A stretch of 38,414 nucleotides of DNA from CAYNST01 sp964399955. Its GTDB lineage: Bacteria; Pseudomonadota; Gammaproteobacteria; Pseudomonadales; Cellvibrionaceae. Position numbers and translations under genes: made by a program. The DNA lies in contig CAYNST010000024.1 of assembly GCA_964399955.1 (NCBI GenBank), positions 1 to 38,414 of the forward strand, written 5' to 3'. The notes beneath the pieces are model-generated. The model worked only from the letters and a program-made list of their open reading frames with translations, ran no database searches and was not told the DNA's origin. Below, piece by piece: positions 34,026 through 38,414 of this stretch. Each line of letters begins with the position of its first letter. Position 1 is the stretch's first letter.

Positions 34026-34094
34026 CTGCGCGCCACCCTTTTACGCAGTGTTCACCCGGGTCTTCCACCTAAAAAACGGCAGGACGCCGGGGTC

Positions 34095-34655
34095 TTACAG
34101 CTCCAGCGACGCTCGCATGGCCTCCAGGCGGCGCTGACTGGCCTGCCGGTCCAGTGGCTCGCTACCGGATTCCGGCAGCGCCGGCTGTTGGATGGGCGGT
34201 AACTTGCTGCCGTTGCGAACATCGGCACAAATTTCTTCGTATTTGCGGCGAAACAGCGGATAGGCTACCGACTCTGCACTGCTTTGCAAAAACAGCCAGT
34301 CACACGCCTTGCCGGCAAAATATACCGCTGGGTGTGACCAGGCAAAAGCAGCCTTGGGGGACGGTGCCCGGCAGGCTTCCAGATAGGCAGAGTGCGGGTC
34401 TGGCAGGAAGTTCTTGCTGGACGCTCGCTCGCAGTTGTGGATCATGGTGTGCAGCGTAGGCAGAAACTCGCTGTTTTCAATGACCATTTTGGCAGCAGCC
34501 AGTATGGCCGGAGCTTCAAAGCGGCTGAGCATCTCAAGCCACAGCCGCTTGACTTCGTTCAGCTCGGACGTATTGCCAAAGGCCTTCAGATACTGATTGT
34601 GGTAATTCAGGCGAAAAAGCGTGAAGACTTGGTTGATGGCGTCAACCAGTTCCAC
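34095..34655 (-). CDS. Replication protein P-like helicase loader (phage lambda P family)
   Basis: A 186-residue protein resembling the lambda P replication protein family. It begins VELVDAINQVFTLFRLNYHNQYLKAF, continues with VKRLWLEMLSRFEAPAILAAAKMVIENSEFLPTLHTMI, then LPDPHSAYLEACRAPSPKAAFAWSHPAVYFAGKACDWLFL. GTG 34655 is preferred because GGGGAAAAAG is ideally placed upstream; the frame is open to 34874 only through an unrelated overlap with the preceding gene. It follows the DnaT-like gene by 22 bases on the same strand. Lambda P loads DnaB helicase, so a helicase-loading role is likely (inference). No other phage genes are nearby, which argues for a domesticated chromosomal gene. Confidence 0.82.
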   Translation of the reverse strand: MELVDAINQVFTLFRLNYHNQYLKAFGNTSELNEVKRLWLEMLSRFEAPAILAAAKMVIENSEFLPTLHTMIHNCERASSKNFLPDPHSAYLEACRAPSPKAAFAWSHPAVYFAGKACDWLFLQSSAESVAYPLFRRKYEEICADVRNGSKLPPIQQPALPESGSEPLDRQASQRRLEAMRASLEL

Positions 34656-34677
34656 CTTTTTCCCCTGAGTATCGCGG

Positions 34678-35787
34678 CTAGAGTGCCCAGCTGCGGTCGG
34701 TAAGTTGTTCGGCAAGACTAAGCTCCCTGGTGGATTTATGAACGGTGGTTGGGCCCAGCGCACGCTGCGCCCAACGCTGTTTGACGAACTGCAGGAACTT
34801 GGTGTTCCACGACGTATGCACCTGGTTGCTGTCGCGCCAGTAGATAACAAACTCCGGCACCAGAGCGCGGGCAAAGGCCAGGTCTATGTTGGCAAGCGTC
34901 AGCACTTCATAGACATCTTCAGACGGCTGCCAGTTCTCGCGGATGCGCCGCGGTACGGTGTCGTGCTCCAGCGCTGAGCGATAACGCGCCCACTGCCGCT
35001 GTACGTGATCGCGGAATTTCTTGTTCCAATTATCCGATTTGCTACCCTGCTCGCGCCAGTAAAGCTCAAATTCGGGGATGGCATCTTCCACAAATTGCCG
35101 ACTGATCCCGCCGTGGAGGGTGAGTACTTCAAAGGCGTCGGCACTTGGGCGCCAGTCCCGCGGAATGGCTGCTTCACGACTGCGCTGATGCTGTTCGGCC
35201 TGGGTGCTGCGCCATTTGCGAATAACATGCTGATGAAATTTTGCGCTCCAGGCGTGGGCGGTCTCTCCCCTTTCGCGCCAATAACTGATGAACTCTGGCA
35301 ACTGTTCCAGCGCAAACGCCTGGCCTATGCCGTGCTGCGCCAGCCTTGCCAGGGTTTCCCTGTCCGGCTGCCAATTGGGCGCAAGCAGTGTCTTGCCGGT
35401 GTTGGTCGGCTGCGCGGCGGGCGGCTGCGGGGCCAGAGCGCGAGCGGCTGCGCGCTCATTGAAGGCGTAACGTATTTGGCGCGACTGAACAAACGGGGGG
35501 GAGGACAACAACAGAATACCCTGCTCGCGCAGGTTGGTGCAGATGCGCTGAACATCGCCAGCGTGCCAAAATGGCAGCGCCTGGCTGACCGCAGTCTCAT
35601 CCAGCACAAACCAGCGGTAACCGTTGCTGAAACTGCCGGGCAGGCTGCGCGCGATAGTGGTCAAGACTGAGAGCATGGTCGCTTCTTCAAGCCCGATGGT
35701 GGCTGCCAGGGACGGATATACCAAAATTGGTAACTCGGGAATCAAACACTGGTTGATAGCTTTGTCTGACATAGGTTCAAATTCCAT
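34678..35787 (-). CDS. DnaT-like replication protein with three tandem DnaT domains
   Basis: A 369-residue protein. Residues 1-110 look like a winged-helix or initiator-type N-terminal domain (YRWFVLDETAVSQALPFW and VQRICTNLREQGILLL). Three repeats of the DnaT C-terminal type follow at about 138-193, 211-267 and 285-340. Each contains W-x-P, a helix ending P-E-F-x-x-Y-W-R, and W-x-x-K-F-x-x-x-V-x-x-x-W. E. coli DnaT has one such domain and binds ssDNA in PriA-PriB-DnaT primosome assembly. Start choice: ATG 35787 has AGAG at good spacing; ATG 35802 and 35772 are alternatives. It is operonic with the lambda-P-like gene. Predicted role: ssDNA-binding partner in helicase loading. Confidence 0.83.
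   Translation of the reverse strand: MEFEPMSDKAINQCLIPELPILVYPSLAATIGLEEATMLSVLTTIARSLPGSFSNGYRWFVLDETAVSQALPFWHAGDVQRICTNLREQGILLLSSPPFVQSRQIRYAFNERAAARALAPQPPAAQPTNTGKTLLAPNWQPDRETLARLAQHGIGQAFALEQLPEFISYWRERGETAHAWSAKFHQHVIRKWRSTQAEQHQRSREAAIPRDWRPSADAFEVLTLHGGISRQFVEDAIPEFELYWREQGSKSDNWNKKFRDHVQRQWARYRSALEHDTVPRRIRENWQPSEDVYEVLTLANIDLAFARALVPEFVIYWRDSNQVHTSWNTKFLQFVKQRWAQRALGPTTVHKSTRELSLAEQLTDRSWAL
34768..35376 (-). repeat. Three tandem protein-level repeats (DnaT domains)
   Basis: Approximate units on the minus strand are 35209-35376, 34987-35157 and 34768-34935. They share a protein pattern of W-x-P at the start, P-E-F-x-x-Y-W-R in the middle and W-x-x-K-F near the end. Similarity is clear at the protein level and weak at the DNA level, so the duplications are old. 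Confidence 0.8.
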
Positions 35788-35942
35788 ACGCAACTCTAGC
35801 ATGCCCGGAATCTAAATTTATAGAACCAATTGGCTTGACGCGGTAGTGTACATAGAACAACCCCCATTGAAAAACGCCACGCCAGCTGTACCCGCCTCAC
35901 GGTCGGATGGTTGGCAAATTTATGAGCAGACGAGCTAAGCCC

Positions 35943-36440
35943 ATGTTTGAATCCTCCACGCGCTACGACAATGCACTGCTGTTTTCCCGCTTTGATGTGG
36001 AGCATCCCCTGGCCCCCGCCGCCGCGCATCCCTTTGTGCTGGAGGATGCCCAATGGCAAACGGCCGAGCATTATTATCAAAGCAACAAATTCACCGACAG
36101 CGTCTACCGTCAGCAGATTGCCGCTGCTGCCACTGCACGCCAGGCCCACAAGCTTGGCAACGCTTGGTTTCGGCGCAAACGTTCGGATTTTGCCCAGGTT
36201 CGAGCAACCTTGATGACGCGCGCGCTCTACAGTGTGGTTCAGCAGCATGAGGCGGTGCGTGACTATCTGCTGGCGTCCGGGGAGCAGTTGATCGCCGAGA
36301 CATCTACCTTTGACCCCTATTGGGGGATCTCCCGAGACCAGCGAGGCGAAAATCGCCTGGGCAAAATCTGGATGAACATCCGCACCCGGTTGCGGGCGGC
36401 CAGCGCGGAAACTGATGGGAAAACGGGTTATTTGCCATGA
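35943..36440 (+). CDS. NADAR family protein (YbiA-like N-glycosidase)
   Basis: A 165-residue NADAR-domain protein. Hallmarks are WQTAEHYYQSNKF near residues 38-50, ARQAHKLGN, VRATLMTRALYSVVQQH, and the C-terminal YWGISRDQRGENRLGKIWMNIR. Family members act on N-glycosidic bonds: YbiA on riboflavin intermediates, others on ADP-ribosylated guanosine in DNA. ATG 35943 is chosen because homology begins soon after; ATG 35922 and 35907 are alternatives without better ribosome binding sites. Its TGA overlaps the radA start (ATGA), so the two are translationally coupled. Confidence 0.87.
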   Translation: MFESSTRYDNALLFSRFDVEHPLAPAAAHPFVLEDAQWQTAEHYYQSNKFTDSVYRQQIAAAATARQAHKLGNAWFRRKRSDFAQVRATLMTRALYSVVQQHEAVRDYLLASGEQLIAETSTFDPYWGISRDQRGENRLGKIWMNIRTRLRAASAETDGKTGYLP

Positions 36441-37795
36441 GTAAAACCAAATCGGCGTTTGTCTGCGGTCAGTGCGGTGCCGACTACCGCAAGTGGCAGG
36501 GTCAGTGCACCGAGTGCGGTGCCTGGAACAGTCTGAGTGAAGTGCGTCTGTCGGCGGCGAGACCTGCGTCGGCGACGGGAGGTTATGCCGGCGAAACACC
36601 CGGCAAGGTCCAGGTTCTGGCCGATATATCGCTTCAGGAGTTGCCGCGCTTCAGTTCCTCCATGGGTGAGTTTGATCGGGTATTGGGCGGCGGTTTTGTC
36701 CCTGGCTCGGCGGTTTTGATTGGCGGGCACCCCGGCGCCGGCAAATCGACTTTGCTGTTGCAGGCGCTCTGCGCGGTGGCACGCACGCAGACCGCGCTCT
36801 ACGTCACCGGGGAGGAGAGTCTGCAGCAGGTGGCAATGCGTGCCCAGCGCTTGGGTCTGCCGGTGGACAAGATTCAGGTGCTGGCGGAAACCAACGTCGA
36901 GAACGTTCTGGCCGCAGCCCAACAAATGCAACCGCGCATCCTGGTGGTCGACTCTGTGCAGGTGATGCACCTGCCGGACATTGCCTCGGCGCCGGGCAGC
37001 GTCTCGCAAGTGCGCGAAAGTGCGGCCCACCTGACCCGATTTGCCAAACAGTCCGGTACCGTACTGCTGCTGGTGGGGCATGTCACCAAAGAGGGCAGCC
37101 TGGCCGGTCCCAAGGTTCTGGAGCACATTATTGACTGCTCCATTATGGTGGAGGGCGAGCATGATTCTCGCTACCGCACCTTGCGCGGCCACAAGAACCG
37201 TTTTGGTGCCGTAAATGAGCTGGGTGTTTTTGCCATGACCGAACAGGGCATGAAAGAGGTGTCCAACCCTTCCGCCATCTTCCTGCAACGGGGCGAAGAA
37301 GTGGCGCCAGGATCAGTGGTTATGGTGGTTTGGGAGGGTACCCGGCCACTGCTGGTAGAGATTCAAGCGCTGGTGGACGACAGCAGTCTTGGCAACCCAC
37401 GGCGCGTGGCGGTGGGCCTTGAAGGCAACCGTCTGGCCATGCTGCTGGCGGTGCTGAATCGTCATGGCGGCGTCATGCTGGGCGACCGCGACGTCTTTGC
37501 CAATGTGGTGGGCGGGGTGAAAGTCATGGAGACGGGTGCCGATCTGGCGGTGCTGCTGGCGCTGGTTTCCAGCTTCCGCAACCGGCCGCTGCCCGAGGAC
37601 CTGGTGGTATTTGGCGAGGTGGGTTTGTCCGGCGAGATCCGCCCCGTGCCCAGTGGCCAGGAACGCTTGCGCGAAGCGGCCAAGCACGGCTTCAAGCGCG
37701 CCATAGTGCCCGCCGCCAACCTTGGTAAGGAGCGGCTTAACCTGGAGGTCGTACCCGTCAAAAAACTCAGTGACGCCCTCGATTACCTCGCCTGA
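36437..37795 (+). CDS. radA: DNA repair protein RadA
   Basis: RecA-like ATPase/helicase that promotes branch migration and recombination-intermediate processing. The 452 residues contain a four-Cys zinc finger (C10, C13, C24, C27), a Walker A loop GGHPGAGKS (96-104), the RadA-specific KNRFG motif (253-257), and a C-terminal Lon-protease-like domain (about 280-452) ending in VVPVKKLSDALDYL. Length and motifs are complete. The start overlaps the NADAR gene stop by 4 bases. Confidence 0.97.
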   Translation: MSKTKSAFVCGQCGADYRKWQGQCTECGAWNSLSEVRLSAARPASATGGYAGETPGKVQVLADISLQELPRFSSSMGEFDRVLGGGFVPGSAVLIGGHPGAGKSTLLLQALCAVARTQTALYVTGEESLQQVAMRAQRLGLPVDKIQVLAETNVENVLAAAQQMQPRILVVDSVQVMHLPDIASAPGSVSQVRESAAHLTRFAKQSGTVLLLVGHVTKEGSLAGPKVLEHIIDCSIMVEGEHDSRYRTLRGHKNRFGAVNELGVFAMTEQGMKEVSNPSAIFLQRGEEVAPGSVVMVVWEGTRPLLVEIQALVDDSSLGNPRRVAVGLEGNRLAMLLAVLNRHGGVMLGDRDVFANVVGGVKVMETGADLAVLLALVSSFRNRPLPEDLVVFGEVGLSGEIRPVPSGQERLREAAKHGFKRAIVPAANLGKERLNLEVVPVKKLSDALDYLA

Positions 37796-38227
37796 ACTTC
37801 CCTTCTGCCCCGCGCGCGGGGCCGCGCCATTTCACCCACGCTTCTTTGTAACTGACCGCCGGTCATTTTATTTGCCCGGCAGTGGGCACTGCTTCTTGCG
37901 GCGCGGCACACAGAGCAGTGCCGCCGCCAACCAATTCGCAAATTGCAACTAAAGTGCTGCTTGAAATTGACTAAAAAATGATCTGCGCCGATTATTGGCT
38001 TCATATTGGTCTTACTGGCGCCACAATCGTCGCGCAAGATAGTGAAGTGATCCGCAAGTTTTTCCGGTCTTCACTGTTTCGGTTCGCAAACGCGAAAACT
38101 GGTACTAAATTACTAATTCAGCGTTCTTGCGAATCCAGGGGCGGAGCAGCACTGTCAGGCAGGGCAGTTGAGGCGGGCCGTGGGCAAATTGAACCAATGT
38201 TGCTATCAAACTACTCGGAGCGGTGCG
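37796..38227. other. Intergenic region after radA
   Basis: About 430 bases with no gene I can support. It holds the GC palindrome GCCCCGCGCGCGGGGC (37807-37822), a small stem with a T-run (37853-37873), and an inverted repeat GGCACTGC/GCAGTGCC (37885-37892 and 37915-37922). The promoter of the polyserine lipoprotein gene should lie in its right half, but I cannot pinpoint it. Confidence 0.5.
37853..37873 (+). terminator. Candidate radA terminator
   Basis: TGACC (37853-37857) and GGTCA (37861-37865) form a short stem followed at once by TTTTATTT. The stem is only 5 bp, so this is a weak call. Confidence 0.4.
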
Positions 38228-38414
38228 ATGCGTAAGTTATTTTCACTCATTCTCATGTCGTCGCTACTGGCGGCCTGTGGCGGTGAGCCCCAGCTCGAAG
38301 AAGGCGCTTCCAGCAGTTCCAGCTCATCGTCCAGCAGCTCAAGCTCATCGTCCAGTAGTTCCAGCAGTTCCAGCTCATCGTCCAGCAGTTCCAGCTCTTC
38401 AAGTTCGTCCAGCT
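38228..38414 (+). CDS. Polyserine-linker lipoprotein (partial, runs off the window)
   Basis: The gene starts at ATG 38228 with GGAG at 38217-38220. The product has a short signal with the lipobox LAAC (lipidated Cys17, followed by Gly-Gly-Glu, so likely outer membrane). A brief acidic segment follows, then an uninterrupted serine tract from residue 28 to the window edge (at least 35 Ser, residues 28-62). Polyserine linkers of this kind join domains of secreted carbohydrate-active and substrate-binding proteins in Cellvibrio/Saccharophagus relatives. The functional domain lies beyond the window, so its activity cannot be named. Confidence 0.88.
   Translation, partial: MRKLFSLILMSSLLAACGGEPQLEEGASSSSSSSSSSSSSSSSSSSSSSSSSSSSSSSSSSS

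Larger units (their letters stand above)
33681..34094. other. Non-coding stretch around the assembly gap
   Basis: Apart from the 100 Ns and the flanking direct repeat, I see no gene or RNA in this stretch between the PilZ gene and the lambda-P-like gene. Any content hidden by the gap is unknown. Confidence 0.6.

Noticed and set aside
37978..38235. An 85-codon open frame before the polyserine lipoprotein
   Set aside because: No ribosome binding site, no family resemblance, and it overlaps the start of the well supported lipoprotein gene.
38309..38414. Short-period DNA repeats that might suggest a CRISPR or tandem satellite
   Set aside because: The repeats are serine codons in frame within a lipoprotein gene; there are no spacers of regular length.

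Overview
The window reads as chromosomal DNA from a moderately GC-rich, probably marine gammaproteobacterium. I would place it near Cellvibrionales/Pseudomonadales. The evidence is the gene order 5-FCL / 6S RNA / zapA / TIGR02449 / UPF0149 / pepP / ubiH / ubiI, the monomeric NADP-isocitrate dehydrogenase, the exosortase E system and, at the right edge, a lipoprotein with a long polyserine tract of the kind common in Cellvibrio/Saccharophagus relatives. The genus is an inference. There is no rRNA, tRNA, CRISPR array, IS element or prophage. One 100-base assembly gap (33871-33970) is flanked by a perfect 55-bp direct repeat.

Layout. 1-2.2 kb: a 51-aa membrane protein, then a leftward block of a TIGR02449-like coiled coil, zapA, 6S RNA and 5-formyltetrahydrofolate cyclo-ligase. 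2.5-9.9 kb: a tightly packed rightward run of UPF0149, pepP, ubiH, ubiI, pqiA and pqiB (ubiquinone hydroxylations plus an MCE-type envelope lipid transport system). 10-14.2 kb: convergent TCA genes acnA and fumC. 14.4-16.6 kb: an exosortase E/CPBP protease fusion and its small VPEID-CTERM target. 16.8-20.5 kb: a hydrophilic small protein, a DUF3301 protein, csrA and monomeric icd.

20.8-28.6 kb is the most distinctive region. A 1022-residue relative of the eukaryotic phosphorylase kinase alpha/beta subunits converges on a four-gene leftward operon. That operon encodes a HAD-IIB sugar-phosphoglycerate phosphatase, a glucosyl-3-phosphoglycerate synthase-like glycosyltransferase, a GH13_18 sucrose-phosphorylase-like enzyme (probably glucosylglycerate phosphorylase) and an alpha/beta hydrolase. 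Together they suggest that the compatible solute glucosylglycerate is both made and reclaimed by one transcript.

28.8-33.7 kb: a LEA14-like lipoprotein, a DUF748/AsmA-like protein, parC and a PilZ protein. 34.1-35.8 kb, after the gap: a leftward pair encoding a protein with three tandem DnaT-type domains and a lambda-P-like protein, probably a chromosomal helicase-loading system derived from phage functions. 35.9-37.8 kb: a NADAR-family N-glycosidase whose stop overlaps the radA start. The window ends inside the polyserine lipoprotein gene.
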